A stretch of DNA of 64,000 nt from JAVVEG01 sp032251455. Lineage in GTDB: Bacteria > Pseudomonadota > Gammaproteobacteria > Pseudomonadales > Pseudohongiellaceae. The position numbers and the translations under genes are program-made. Every line of letters starts with the position of its first letter. Positions within the stretch are counted from its first letter, which is position 1. The stretch covers positions 1-64,000 of the forward strand of contig JAVVEG010000007.1 of NCBI GenBank assembly GCA_032251455.1, read 5' to 3'. Below are positions 8,788-16,978 of this stretch, piece by piece. Below the pieces are notes generated by a model that worked only from the letters and a program-made list of their open reading frames with translations, was not told the DNA's origin and made no database searches.

Positions 8788-9924
8788 GTGAAGAAATACC
8801 TGCTATCGCTTGCCTTGAGCCTGCCCATGCTGGCACTGCTTGCAGCACTGCTGCCCGCTGCTGCCCAGGCCCAGGATTCGTCTCTTCCGGCCATGAATGC
8901 GCTGGCGCCTGGCTGGAACACACTGCCAACCGATGGCCTGTGCGCCTCGGGCACACCCTATCAGTTCTATGTGCGCGATGTGGCACAAAGTGACAAGCTG
9001 CTGATCTATTTCAATGGTGGTGGCGCCTGCTGGTTTGGCCAGGCCTGTGATCTGAGTAGCGAGCCCAATGTCCACTACCCCTTTGCTGATATGGATGCCA
9101 ACAACCCGGCGCTGGCCGCTGGCATTTTCTCTCTCGACAACCCGGCCAACCCTTTCGCGGATTATGACATCGTCTCGGTGCCCTACTGCACGGGAGACGT
9201 GCATATCGGTGCTGGCGAGCGGCAGTATCAATACAATAATGCCGACGGCCAGCCGGTAACCATCAGCACCCATCACAATGGCTATGCCAACAGCACCACC
9301 GTGCTGGACTGGGTGTATGCCAACATCGGCAATCCGGAGCGCATTGTCATGGCCGGCAGCAGTGCCGGTGCCATCGGCGCCTCTTTTTATGCCGGACTGG
9401 TGGCCGAGCATTACCGGGACAAGCCGGTCGTGCTGCTGGCGGATGCGGCCGGCGGTTACAACAGCCCCACGCTGGCCGTGACTTTCAAGGCCTGGAACAC
9501 CGCAGCCATTCTGCCCGCCTGGCCGGAGTATGCCGGCAAGACCAACGACAACCTGACTTTCGAGGATTTCTACATAGCCAGTGCCCAGCGCAACCCGAAT
9601 CTGCGCCTGGCCCAGTACAATGCCGCCGAAGACCGGACGCAGGTTTCTTTCAGTCTGCTCATCGGTGACAAGCCGGGCAGCTTCAGCCTGCCTCAGCGTA
9701 TCTTCAATCATTATGTCGAGATAGAAAGCGCTGTCGATGAATTCTACAGTTACACCGCCGGCGGACCGGTCCATACCATTCTGGCCAGCCCTATTTTCTA
9801 TGACTACCAGGTGGAAGGAGTGCGCTTTGCAGACTGGACCAGAGAGTTGATCGAAGGCCGGGAGATCAGGGACATCAGCTGTGTCAATGAAGTCAACGGC
9901 TGCACCCAGGCACCCGGACAATAA
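8788..9924 (+). CDS. Secreted pectinacetylesterase/NOTUM-family hydrolase
   Basis: A 378-residue secreted carboxylesterase. The start is taken as GTG at 8788, behind a CAGGAG ribosome site, giving the signal peptide MKKYLLSLALSLPMLALLAA with cleavage after AQA. The family signature is clear: an oxyanion-hole loop YFNGGGACW, the nucleophile serine in AGSSAGAIG, an Asp in LLADAAGGY and a late His in GGPVHTIL. Enzymes of this family remove acetyl groups from pectin or acyl groups from other substrates. Several cysteines (GACWFGQAC, DISCVNEVNGC) probably pair in the periplasm. It is followed 37 bp later by another hydrolase. Confidence 0.85.
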   Translation: MKKYLLSLALSLPMLALLAALLPAAAQAQDSSLPAMNALAPGWNTLPTDGLCASGTPYQFYVRDVAQSDKLLIYFNGGGACWFGQACDLSSEPNVHYPFADMDANNPALAAGIFSLDNPANPFADYDIVSVPYCTGDVHIGAGERQYQYNNADGQPVTISTHHNGYANSTTVLDWVYANIGNPERIVMAGSSAGAIGASFYAGLVAEHYRDKPVVLLADAAGGYNSPTLAVTFKAWNTAAILPAWPEYAGKTNDNLTFEDFYIASAQRNPNLRLAQYNAAEDRTQVSFSLLIGDKPGSFSLPQRIFNHYVEIESAVDEFYSYTAGGPVHTILASPIFYDYQVEGVRFADWTRELIEGREIRDISCVNEVNGCTQAPGQ

Positions 9925-9961
9925 GCAATACAAACTGACTTGAACTAAAAGGCCGATTCTC

Positions 9962-10987
9962 ATGCATACTAAAAATCTGATTCTCCAAGCCCTGACTGCC
10001 CTTGTTTGCGGACTCTGTGCCGTTGCAGTGTCTGCCCAGAACTGGCCAGCCGAACCTCCTGCGCAAGCCCCCGCAGACTGGGGACCGGTATCTGCCAATT
10101 TTGAGGAAATCCCTTATCCCTATCCCGTCCACTTCCTGGAACTGAACCGGTTTGGCCAGGATATGCGCATGGCCTATATGGATATTCCTCCAACCGGGCC
10201 AGCCAATGGCCAGACGGTTGTCTGGCAGCACGGCATGAATTTCTATGCCGAGGCCTATGCCGATTCCTTTGCCGCGCTGGCTGCTGCCGGGTTCCGGGTA
10301 ATTGCCATCGATCGCATCGGTTATGGCAAGTCCTCCAAACCCATCATCCCCTACAATTTCAATTTTGTGGCGGCCAATATGAAGTCTCTGCTCGATGAGC
10401 TTGGCATCACTGAGGTAGCTCTGGTGGGGCATTCCATGGGCGGTATGGTCGTCAGCCGCTTCGCGATGCTGTACCCGGAGATCACCACCCACGTAGTATT
10501 GGTCAACCAGATCGGCCTTACCGATCAGCGCCAGGGCCGTCCGTGGAGTGATCCCTATGCCGCTGGTCCGGACAACACCACCTATCAGTCGATCCTGCGC
10601 GGCCATCAACGCTATTTCCCCAGCCAATGGCCACCTGCACACCTGGAGTTCGTGCGCCGTCAGTATGGTCAGACCCTGAGCGGGGAATGGCCGCGGCTGG
10701 CCATGGTCAGAAGACTGCAGGGACAGATGCTGTATGATGACCCGGTCGTCTATGACTGGCAACATATCAGCAGCAAGGCCCTGGTGCTGGCAGGCGAAGA
10801 GGATGGTCTGGTAGCGGATTTCCCCACCCTGGCCCGTCACGTTGTCAGTGAGTTGCAAAACGGAACAATCCTGCTTTACCCCGGCATCGGTCATGCCCCG
10901 CAGATCGAAATCCCTGAGCAGTTCCATGCCGACCTGATTCGTTTCCTGCGCTCGGACCCCAGCGAACCGGCCAGTGCCTGGCGCTGA
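9962..10987 (+). CDS. Exported alpha/beta hydrolase
   Basis: A 341-residue alpha/beta hydrolase with a signal peptide ending near VSAQN (about residue 25). The nucleophile serine is in GHSMGG, with an Asp in AGEEDGLVADFP and a His in GIGHAPQIE completing the triad. An HGMNFYAEAY segment provides the oxyanion hole. The overall order is that of haloalkane-dehalogenase/epoxide-hydrolase/lipase-like proteins, but the substrate is not readable. The next gene begins after a 2-bp gap, so the hydrolase and the membrane hydroxylase are one operon. Confidence 0.85.
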   Translation: MHTKNLILQALTALVCGLCAVAVSAQNWPAEPPAQAPADWGPVSANFEEIPYPYPVHFLELNRFGQDMRMAYMDIPPTGPANGQTVVWQHGMNFYAEAYADSFAALAAAGFRVIAIDRIGYGKSSKPIIPYNFNFVAANMKSLLDELGITEVALVGHSMGGMVVSRFAMLYPEITTHVVLVNQIGLTDQRQGRPWSDPYAAGPDNTTYQSILRGHQRYFPSQWPPAHLEFVRRQYGQTLSGEWPRLAMVRRLQGQMLYDDPVVYDWQHISSKALVLAGEEDGLVADFPTLARHVVSELQNGTILLYPGIGHAPQIEIPEQFHADLIRFLRSDPSEPASAWR

Positions 10988-10989
10988 GT

Positions 10990-12222
10990 ATGAACCTGAT
11001 CCTCTATGCCATTCCGGGATTTCTGCTGCTACTGGCAGCAGAAATTGCCTTGGATCGCTACCGCAAGACCGGCTACCACCGCGCCAATGACACCCTGGCC
11101 TCACTGAGCACGGGGCTGCTCAGCCAGACCATGAGCTTTGCCACACGCTTTCTGAGCTTCATGGGCTATGCGGTGCTCTGGACCGTGTTACCCCACGGGG
11201 AACTCACCATGACCCCGCTGCTGTGGGTCATCGCCTTTGTGTTTTATGACTTCTGCTACTACTGGAGCCATCGCTGCCAGCACATGATCAATATTCTCTG
11301 GGGAGTGCATGTCGTTCACCATCAGAGTGAAGAATTCAATCTGTCGACCGCGCTGCGCCAACCCTTCAATGGGTTCTGGATTGGCGGCTTCTTCTATCTG
11401 CCCATGCTTTTTGTCGGCTTTCCACCCGAGGTCATTGTGCTTGTCGGCTCACTGAACCTGATCTATCAGTACTGGGTGCATACCCGCTTTATCACCACGC
11501 TGGGCTGGTTGGAAAAAATCCTGGTCACCCCGATGAACCACCGCGTCCATCATGCCATCAACGACGCCTACATAGACCGCAATTTCGGCGGGGTTTTCAT
11601 TCTCTGGGATCGGCTGCTGGGCACCTATCAGGCTGAACTGGCAGAGCATCCCTGCGTTTTTGGTGTGCGCAAGCCACTGCACAGCTGGAACCCCTTTTTC
11701 GCCAACTTCCACGTTTACTGGCAACTGCTGCAGGATGCCTGGCATGCGGAAAAATGGTCTGATAAATTTCGTCTCTGGTTCATGCCCACCGGCTGGCGGC
11801 CTGCCGATGTTGCGGCCCGCTATCCGCTGTTGCGCTGCCTGCCGGACAATCAACAGAAGTACGATGCCTTGCCACCTCAACCCATCCTGGCCGCAGCCAT
11901 TGCCGTGCATCTGTTTCTGATGGGCTTCACCATCTGGTTTCTACTCCAGGGCGAGAGCTGGAGTTTCAGCCTGGCCCTGGCGCATTTCCTGCCACTGGGC
12001 GGCGGGCTGTGGATCAACAGCAGGATACTTGAGCAGCGCAGAATGGCCATCGGCTCAGCCTTTGTTTTCTGGCTGTTTTGTGCAGCCCTGCCATGGTGGC
12101 TGGAAGGCTGGTTGCTAAACCCGGCAAGCTCCTCTTTCCTGTTCCTTGTTCTGGCGGTGTTGATGCCGGCGATGGCTTTCTGGTCTGCCAGGCAACAAGG
12201 GTGGGTTGTCAGCGGTAAGTGA
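10990..12222 (+). CDS. Sterol desaturase/fatty acid hydroxylase superfamily membrane enzyme
   Basis: A 410-residue integral membrane protein with the three histidine clusters of the di-iron fatty acid hydroxylase superfamily: HRCQH (94-98), HVVHH (107-111) and the later HRVHHAIND. These ligate two irons and hydroxylate or desaturate a lipid chain using O2. The enzyme core fills the first ~250 residues; the rest adds more hydrophobic segments of unknown role, making it longer than the minimal family. The start overlaps the ribosome-binding region of the preceding hydrolase (2-bp gap), suggesting the pair processes the same lipid. Confidence 0.88.
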   Translation: MNLILYAIPGFLLLLAAEIALDRYRKTGYHRANDTLASLSTGLLSQTMSFATRFLSFMGYAVLWTVLPHGELTMTPLLWVIAFVFYDFCYYWSHRCQHMINILWGVHVVHHQSEEFNLSTALRQPFNGFWIGGFFYLPMLFVGFPPEVIVLVGSLNLIYQYWVHTRFITTLGWLEKILVTPMNHRVHHAINDAYIDRNFGGVFILWDRLLGTYQAELAEHPCVFGVRKPLHSWNPFFANFHVYWQLLQDAWHAEKWSDKFRLWFMPTGWRPADVAARYPLLRCLPDNQQKYDALPPQPILAAAIAVHLFLMGFTIWFLLQGESWSFSLALAHFLPLGGGLWINSRILEQRRMAIGSAFVFWLFCAALPWWLEGWLLNPASSSFLFLVLAVLMPAMAFWSARQQGWVVSGK

Positions 12223-12563
12223 GGTAAAAGGAGTGGCGCAAGGTGGGCAGCTTATCGCCTTGCAGATACCTGCCAACCAATGGTTTATTGATAACCAAAT
12301 ATCTAAGTCAGTATTGCCACGTTGGTCGACAAATGCATAACTAAGCCATCACCGGTGGCAAAACCTACGAACTAAATTTGCGGTGAATTTCGGTCAGTAT
12401 TTTCACAGGAAAATGCGTCCCTACGTAAAAAGTAGAGAGTTCAACCTGCTACTGCTAAAGCCGCCTGGAATTCACGTGAGAATGCATGAAATATTTTTAC
12501 CAAAACAGTCTGGGAGTTTTTCTACAGCCTTGTTAGATTTCTCGCACCAAATTTGAGACCGAC
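12223..12563. other. 341-bp gene-free region, AT-rich left border of an acquired patch
   Basis: No reading frame, RNA gene or repeat could be supported here. The sequence turns visibly AT-richer than the genes to the left from about 12270 onward, and the following four genes share this look. It is the probable left junction of a horizontally acquired segment; no attachment-site direct repeat was found. Confidence 0.5.
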
Positions 12564-12986
12564 ATGAGTATTCGAGCACTTTCTGACGCGATTACGGATT
12601 TACCCTATGGCCTATCTGAGCAGGTGCTGAGCTACGCCCGCTCGCTGGATGTCGCTGCGCCAGAAATTTTCAAAGATGCCGGAGTTCAATTTTCTCGCGA
12701 ATTAGCCGATGCACTGGTATTCGTCGCTGGGCTGAGAAAACTGCTATCTATTGTTGATTCCAACTACTGGGTGCTCGACAACACTGGAGTCATCTTGGAG
12801 CGCCAACAAGACCAATTTTTCGTTACGGTCGGCGGTACGGATTTGTCCAGAGGTGGGGCATACCACCAAACACTTGCGACTGTTCGACGGGATTTAGTCG
12901 AATTGCTATCTGAGCATCAGTTATTGCAGTTTGCTCAAAACTTACCTTACGTAGATGTGGTTCGGGAGCTCGCGAATGGACGTTAG
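12564..12986 (+). CDS. Unknown protein, partner of the putative nuclease
   Basis: A 140-residue soluble protein of no family I recognise. It is mostly helical by composition, with one probable beta-hairpin (NYWVLDNTGVILERQQDQFFVTVGG). No signal peptide or membrane segment is present. Its stop overlaps the start of the next gene by 11 bp, the pattern of stoichiometric partners in restriction, defence or toxin modules. The ribosome site is weak (GAG only). Codon use includes more AT-ending codons than the flanking chromosomal genes, in line with transfer. Confidence 0.65.
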   Translation: MSIRALSDAITDLPYGLSEQVLSYARSLDVAAPEIFKDAGVQFSRELADALVFVAGLRKLLSIVDSNYWVLDNTGVILERQQDQFFVTVGGTDLSRGGAYHQTLATVRRDLVELLSEHQLLQFAQNLPYVDVVRELANGR

Positions 12987-13695
12987 CGCCGTTCAGCAAA
13001 GCATCAAAAAATTCCTTAGGAAGCACAAGCAAACCTTCTTTACTATTAATTCGAATCAATCGAAGGCACTTGAACTCGCTGTCACCGTCGGCGTTTCAGA
13101 GCATTATCGATCGACCGGCTACACAATCCATGTCGTAAACCCGAAGAAAACACCGGATACTTTCGTTGTTAAGACCTGTACTCGGGGACATCCTTGGAAC
13201 TTTACGCATCTCAAGTTCGAGCGGAATGAGATCGTATACGAAGGCCACATGAACCTCATGGTCGAAAGTGCTCATGATGAAGGGCGGTACTGCGTTGACT
13301 TTGGACTAACAAAAATAGGCTGTGTCCCTGAAAAAGCCGTGAAAGAAGCTTGGGTTGCTGCCAAGAACAGCGATTTAGTAACATTCGCAGAAGTTAAAAA
13401 GCTAGTGGTCTACCCGATGCTTCTCGCCCAATTTCTAGGGATCGTGCACGAAATAAAACCTTGTTTCATCTATGGCAGAACTCCTAAGGGCTTTATCAGT
13501 GAAGGCCACTTATTTCCAACTTTAGCATCGCTGGGAAATTTCTCAGGTAACTCAGCAAAAATTGTCGAGGGCTACAAGAGCCGGAAAATTCGGATAATGG
13601 TGGCTGAGAATTTCGATCTTAGACTGGCCCGTGTAAGGCTCAGTAGGCAAATCAGTCCGTTCGTATATGAGGATGAATTTGAAAACGAACTCTAA
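12976..13695 (+). CDS. Candidate PD-(D/E)XK-type nuclease, otherwise unknown
   Basis: A 239-residue protein that I do not recognise as a named family. A nuclease-like core can be read in it: Glu89 (VYEGH), Asp108 at the end of a hydrophobic strand (YCVDFG), then Glu139-Val-Lys141 (TFAEVKKL) followed by a helix with Gln152 (LLAQF). Asp, then Glu-X-Lys, then a helix with a polar residue is the order of the PD-(D/E)XK fold. The Asp-to-Glu spacing of 31 is long but within the superfamily's range. The start at 12976 is the ATG that overlaps the partner gene's stop. A toxin-antitoxin pair follows, as in defence islands. The assignment is inference. Confidence 0.6.
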   Translation: MDVSAVQQSIKKFLRKHKQTFFTINSNQSKALELAVTVGVSEHYRSTGYTIHVVNPKKTPDTFVVKTCTRGHPWNFTHLKFERNEIVYEGHMNLMVESAHDEGRYCVDFGLTKIGCVPEKAVKEAWVAAKNSDLVTFAEVKKLVVYPMLLAQFLGIVHEIKPCFIYGRTPKGFISEGHLFPTLASLGNFSGNSAKIVEGYKSRKIRIMVAENFDLRLARVRLSRQISPFVYEDEFENEL

Positions 13696-13750
13696 CATTG
13701 CAGCAGACGCTGTCTTGGTCGCCAGCAATCCCAGCTTATCGCAGACATGT

Positions 13751-13789
13751 AAACCACAGTTGACATGCGAACTTTAGCAAACTACAGTT
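13751..13789 (+). promoter_or_regulatory. Toxin-antitoxin promoter with direct-repeat operator
   Basis: TTGACA at 13760-13765 is a perfect -35 box; TACAGT at 13783-13788 is a fair -10 box at exactly 17 bp. Two direct repeats, AAACCACAGTT (13751-13761) and AAACTACAGTT (13779-13789), 28 bp apart, overlap these boxes. That is where a HigA-type antitoxin would bind to repress the operon. Predicted transcription starts at or next to the toxin ATG at 13795, implying a leaderless message. Confidence 0.5.
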
Positions 13790-13794
13790 CATAC

Positions 13795-14091
13795 ATGAAG
13801 GAAGTTCGAAAAACTGCCGCTTTCTCAAAGTGGTTCAAGTCCCTCAAGGATCGAAGGGCCAGGGTGCGTATCCAGATTAGAATCGATCGGCTTGAGATGG
13901 GCCATTATGGCGATGTCGAACCTGTGGGTGAAGGCGTCAGTGAGCTTCGAATTTTCTATGGCCCTGGATATCGAGTTTATTTTGTTGAGCGTGGTCCTGT
14001 CGTGGTCATCCTGTTAATGGGCGGTGACAAAACCACTCAGCAGGCAGACATAGCCAAGGCCAAAGAACTTGCCAAAGATATCGAGGAGTAG
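13795..14091 (+). CDS. Type II toxin, RelE/HigB-like addiction module killer protein
   Basis: A 98-residue protein of the RelE/ParE superfamily, subgroup of 'putative addiction module killer proteins'. The family core is easily seen: TAAFSKWFKSLKDRRARVRIQIRIDRL, GDVEPVGEGVSELRIFYGPGYRVYF and LLMGGDKTTQQADIAKAKELA. Such toxins usually cut mRNA on the ribosome. I use the ATG at 13795 because it gives the family's normal N-terminus; an upstream ATG at 13765 lies at the -35 box. The toxin precedes the antitoxin, the HigBA order. Six bases separate its stop from the antitoxin start. Confidence 0.9.
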   Translation: MKEVRKTAAFSKWFKSLKDRRARVRIQIRIDRLEMGHYGDVEPVGEGVSELRIFYGPGYRVYFVERGPVVVILLMGGDKTTQQADIAKAKELAKDIEE

Positions 14092-14096
14092 TGTGT

Positions 14097-14432
14097 ATGA
14101 GCATTAAAACTACTCGCTGGGATTCAGCGGAGTACCTCAAGAGCGACGAGGATATTCAGCTGTATCTTGAAGCGTGCATGGAGGAAGCGGGTGATGATCC
14201 CGCTTTTATTGTCCATGCACTGGGCGTCATCGCCCGTGCGAAAAACATGAGCCAGCTGGCAAGGGACACAGGTCTTACGCGTGAGGGGCTGTACAAGGCA
14301 TTGTCTCCAGAAGGCAATCCAACATTCTCTACGGTAGCAAAGGTTGCCAAAGCGCTTGGCTTGCAAATTTCAGTGCAAATGCCTTGTCGTGAGCGAACCA
14401 CCTCTTCCAGTGCAGCTCTTCGACAGCTTTAA
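14097..14432 (+). CDS. HigA-like antitoxin with Cro/C1-type HTH
   Basis: A 111-residue DNA-binding antitoxin. After an N-terminal toxin-binding part (WDSAEYLKSDEDIQLYLEACMEE) it has the helix-turn-helix MSQLARDTGLTREGLYKALSPEGNPTFSTVAKVAKALGLQI, typical of the 'addiction module antidote' family. The ATG at 14097 has a GAGGAG ribosome site inside the end of the toxin gene; a GTG at 14091 overlaps the toxin stop. The family normally ends soon after ALGLQISV; the extra tail CRERTTSSSAALRQL looks like read-through into foreign sequence. Confidence 0.88.
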   Translation: MSIKTTRWDSAEYLKSDEDIQLYLEACMEEAGDDPAFIVHALGVIARAKNMSQLARDTGLTREGLYKALSPEGNPTFSTVAKVAKALGLQISVQMPCRERTTSSSAALRQL

Positions 14433-14481
14433 TAAGCCAGGCCTTGATGAGTGGCTGGTATTGCAGGAAGTGGTGGGATAG
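14389..14481 (+). pseudogene. Possible 30-codon gene remnant overlapping the antitoxin end
   Basis: In another frame from the antitoxin, a GTG-started frame of 30 codons reads through plausible coding sequence (QLFDSFNKPGLDEWLVLQE). It ends at 14481. It may be the 3' end of a gene truncated when the toxin-antitoxin module inserted. No ribosome site was seen, so it is probably not expressed. Confidence 0.25.
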
Positions 14482-14525
14482 ATGAAGATAGCGGGCTTCA
14501 AAACAAATTCCCCGATCAGGATTAA

Positions 14526-15143
14526 ATGAGTATCCAATTCATGGATTTAGCGCTTTTTCTATTGCTGGCCTTTGGTCTGATCATCATCCCTGGCCCCAAT
14601 GTGATTGTCATCGTCACCACCAGCCTTGTTCATGGCAGGCTCAGAGGGCTGCAGACGGTTGCAGGTACGAGTTGTGCCATGATCGTACAGCTGCTTGTCG
14701 CCGCATTGGGTACGGTGTGGTTTGTCACTGCCGTAAGCGAAGGTCTTAAATGGCTGAAGTGGCTGGGCGTAGCGTATCTGTTTTATCTGGGTATCACCCA
14801 GATACGGACTGCGCTGGGCCACACCGCACTGAACTCTCCGAGTGCCGCAGATTCTTTTCATCGTGGTTTCTGGGTGTCACTGACAAACCCTAAAACAATA
14901 TTTTTCTTCAGTGCATTTTTGCCTCAGTTTGTGTCAGGGCAAGCAAACTATTTTGCAGACATTGCCTTGCTTTCGGGTATCTTCTGGCTCATGGCGATCA
15001 CTCTGGACTCAGCGTATGCGCTGCTCAGTGGCAAGCTGGCATCAGCGTTTCGGTCAGGTCGTCACCACAAATTATCTGGCGTTGTGAGTGGCGGTCTATT
15101 TCTGGGCGCAGGTGTTGCGCTGGCGGCGGTGGGTCGTGAATAG
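14526..15143 (+). CDS. LysE/RhtB family amino-acid exporter
   Basis: A 205-residue inner-membrane protein with about six hydrophobic segments. The family signature is present near the N-terminus: AFGLIIIPGPNVIVIVTTSLVHGRLRGLQTVAGTSCA, with the conserved PGPN. A second hallmark is FWVSLTNPKTIFFFSAFLPQFV. Members export lysine, homoserine, threonine or related amino acids and metabolites by proton exchange. The substrate here is unknown. The gene stands alone; base composition returns to that of the chromosome, so it marks the right border of the AT-rich patch. Confidence 0.9.
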   Translation: MSIQFMDLALFLLLAFGLIIIPGPNVIVIVTTSLVHGRLRGLQTVAGTSCAMIVQLLVAALGTVWFVTAVSEGLKWLKWLGVAYLFYLGITQIRTALGHTALNSPSAADSFHRGFWVSLTNPKTIFFFSAFLPQFVSGQANYFADIALLSGIFWLMAITLDSAYALLSGKLASAFRSGRHHKLSGVVSGGLFLGAGVALAAVGRE

Positions 15144-15294
15144 CCAGGCGCTTACCACACGACTGCGCCATAAGCTGTTGTCGTGCTGTCAGCAGCATCA
15201 CGTCATCGCTTCTGATTCAATGGCACACAGACTCGCCGTGATCTTGCCCAAACTCTTTACAATCCCCGCCAAGGGGGATACCTTTCACGTGACG

Positions 15295-15325
15295 CACCGC
15301 AAGGCAATGACGCCTTACTGCGGTG
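15295..15325 (+). repeat. Bulged hairpin in the leader of the secreted-protein gene
   Basis: CACCGCA (15295-15301) and AGGC pair with GCCT and TGCGGTG (15319-15325) with a three-base bulge and a six-base loop. It lies just upstream of the AGGAGAA ribosome site of the gene at 15353. It could affect messenger stability or translation, or serve as an operator. There is no T-run. Confidence 0.35.
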
Positions 15326-15352
15326 GATGCCTATATCATCAGGAGAACAGAT

Positions 15353-16390
15353 ATGTTTCTATCTGGACAGCCACGTATCACTACCTGTCTGCTTGGTCTT
15401 TCTTTATCGCTGCTTACCCCTCTGAGCCTTGCCCAGAATTCCGATCGACCCGAATTGAACGGCATCTGGACCAATGCCTCGCTGACCAACCTGACCCGTC
15501 CCCGCGACGTTGACAAACTGGTTGTCACCCCGGAGGAAGCTCAGGAGATCGCCGCCAATACCTCGATAGCCGGCCTGCCTGCGGGCGAGGTCGACGCCCC
15601 CGAAGCCAGGGATCCCGGCACGGCACCGCCGGCGGGCAGCTTCGATTTCGGCCTGCGTGGATATAACGATTTCTGGATCGATCCGGGTTCGACTTTGGCT
15701 CTGGTCAAAGGTGAGTTCCGCACCTCCTACATTATCAACCCCGAGAATGGCCAGGTTCCCCGGCTGGAGAATCCCCAGGGTCTGCAACGGCGCAACTTTG
15801 GCAGTCGCTATGTCACCGGCGTGGGCGATGCCTCCGGTCCGGAAGCCCTGCCGCTGGCAGAACGCTGCCTGCTCGGCTTCGGTAATACGGCCGGCCCGGG
15901 CATGATGGGCACGCTTTACAACAGCACCTATCAGTTTGTGCAGACCGATGATTATGTGATGATTCTGGTGGAAATGGCGCATGATGCCCGCATCATTCCC
16001 ACCTATGCGTCAGCCGAAGAAGCCCGCGCCAATGCCAGACCGGCTGTTCTGGAACAATGGCTGGGTGATTCCAGGGGCTGGTACGAAAACGGTGAACTGG
16101 TGGTTGAAACCATCAACATCAATCCCAAACAGATGGAACAAAGCTCCATACCCATCACCGCAGAGGGCAAGATCACCGAACGCTTCAGCCGTTACTCGGA
16201 CACCGAAATCGTTTACCGGTTTACCGTGGAGGATGACAATCTCTACAGCCAGCCCTGGACTGCCGAGTTGAGCTTCCATGCCACCGAAGGCCCTGTCTAC
16301 GAATACGCCTGCCACGAAGGCAACTATGCCATGCCAGGCATTCTTGCCGGAGCACGCCTGCAGGAAGCACAGGAAGCGGCGGCTCAGTAA
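15353..16390 (+). CDS. Secreted protein of unknown function, paralogue 1 of 3
   Basis: A 345-residue exported protein. The signal peptide is MFLSGQPRITTCLLGLSLSL with cleavage after LAQ. The mature protein begins PELNGIWTNASLTNLTRP. It shares blocks with the genes at 38775 and 40053: an ERCLLGFGNTAGPGM block, a FVQTDDYVMILVEMAHDARII block, a GDSRGWYENGELVVET block, and the ending YEYACHEGNYAMPGILAGAR. The copy at 38775 looks roughly three-quarters identical, indicating recent duplication. The catalytic role is unknown; conserved His, Asp, Glu and Cys in the blocks would allow an enzyme. The start at 15353 has an AGGAGAA site. A cupin and a PLP enzyme follow in the same direction. Confidence 0.8.
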   Translation: MFLSGQPRITTCLLGLSLSLLTPLSLAQNSDRPELNGIWTNASLTNLTRPRDVDKLVVTPEEAQEIAANTSIAGLPAGEVDAPEARDPGTAPPAGSFDFGLRGYNDFWIDPGSTLALVKGEFRTSYIINPENGQVPRLENPQGLQRRNFGSRYVTGVGDASGPEALPLAERCLLGFGNTAGPGMMGTLYNSTYQFVQTDDYVMILVEMAHDARIIPTYASAEEARANARPAVLEQWLGDSRGWYENGELVVETININPKQMEQSSIPITAEGKITERFSRYSDTEIVYRFTVEDDNLYSQPWTAELSFHATEGPVYEYACHEGNYAMPGILAGARLQEAQEAAAQ

Positions 16391-16429
16391 GCAGCACTGT
16401 GAGGCCAGTGACCAGTCAGGAAAAGACAC

Positions 16430-16966
16430 ATGAGTTTCAAGCTCGACACTTTCGTCTCCAACTGTCTGGCATTGGCCTCTGCTACCGATGCCCAGCAGGC
16501 CATCAGGCCGCTGCTGCAGCAGGCCGTCTCCGCCCCCGAAGACCTCTACGCGGAAATCGGTACACCGCAGAAATCCCAGATAGAAAAACTCTACGTTTCC
16601 GACCAACTGACCCTGATCAATGTAATCTGGGCGCCAGGCATGACACTACTGCCCCATAATCACAATATGTGGGCTCTTATCGGTGTCTATTGTGGCCGCG
16701 AGGACAATATATTCTGGCGCCGAATCAAGGACGACCCGCAGGGTCGTATAGAAGCTGCCGGTGCCAAATCCCTGGGCCCTGCCGACGTGCTGCCACTCGG
16801 CAGGAATATCATTCATTCGGTGACCAATCCGACTTCTGGTTTTACCGGAGCCATTCATATCTATGGTGGCGATTTTTTTGCCAGGGAACGCAGCGAATGG
16901 GAACCGCTGGATCTTGTAGAGCGCCCCTACGACATCAATAAGAATCTTCAGTTGTTCGACAGATAA
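16430..16966 (+). CDS. Cysteine-dioxygenase-like cupin protein
   Basis: A 178-residue cytoplasmic cupin. The metal site is readable: His76 and His78 in LLPHNHNMW, and His129 in NIIHSVTNP, with a further His143 in GAIHIYGGDFF. This His-X-His plus late His order is that of thiol dioxygenases, which add O2 to cysteine or related thiols using non-haem iron. The length is close to small bacterial cysteine dioxygenase relatives. It lies 39 bp after the secreted-protein gene and 12 bp before a PLP-dependent enzyme, so these genes probably form one operon. A sulfur-amino-acid substrate is suggested by the context but not shown. Confidence 0.78.
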   Translation: MSFKLDTFVSNCLALASATDAQQAIRPLLQQAVSAPEDLYAEIGTPQKSQIEKLYVSDQLTLINVIWAPGMTLLPHNHNMWALIGVYCGREDNIFWRRIKDDPQGRIEAAGAKSLGPADVLPLGRNIIHSVTNPTSGFTGAIHIYGGDFFARERSEWEPLDLVERPYDINKNLQLFDR

Positions 16967-16978
16967 CAGGAGTCAGCC

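Noticed and set aside
8803..10098. Minus-strand frame of about 430 codons opposite two hydrolase genes
   Set aside because: The plus strand encodes two recognisable hydrolases with catalytic triads and ribosome sites; the antisense frame has none.
12223..12563. Possible tRNA, riboswitch or attachment site in the longest gene-free stretch
   Set aside because: No cloverleaf, conserved riboswitch core or direct repeat shared with 14430-14525 could be found.
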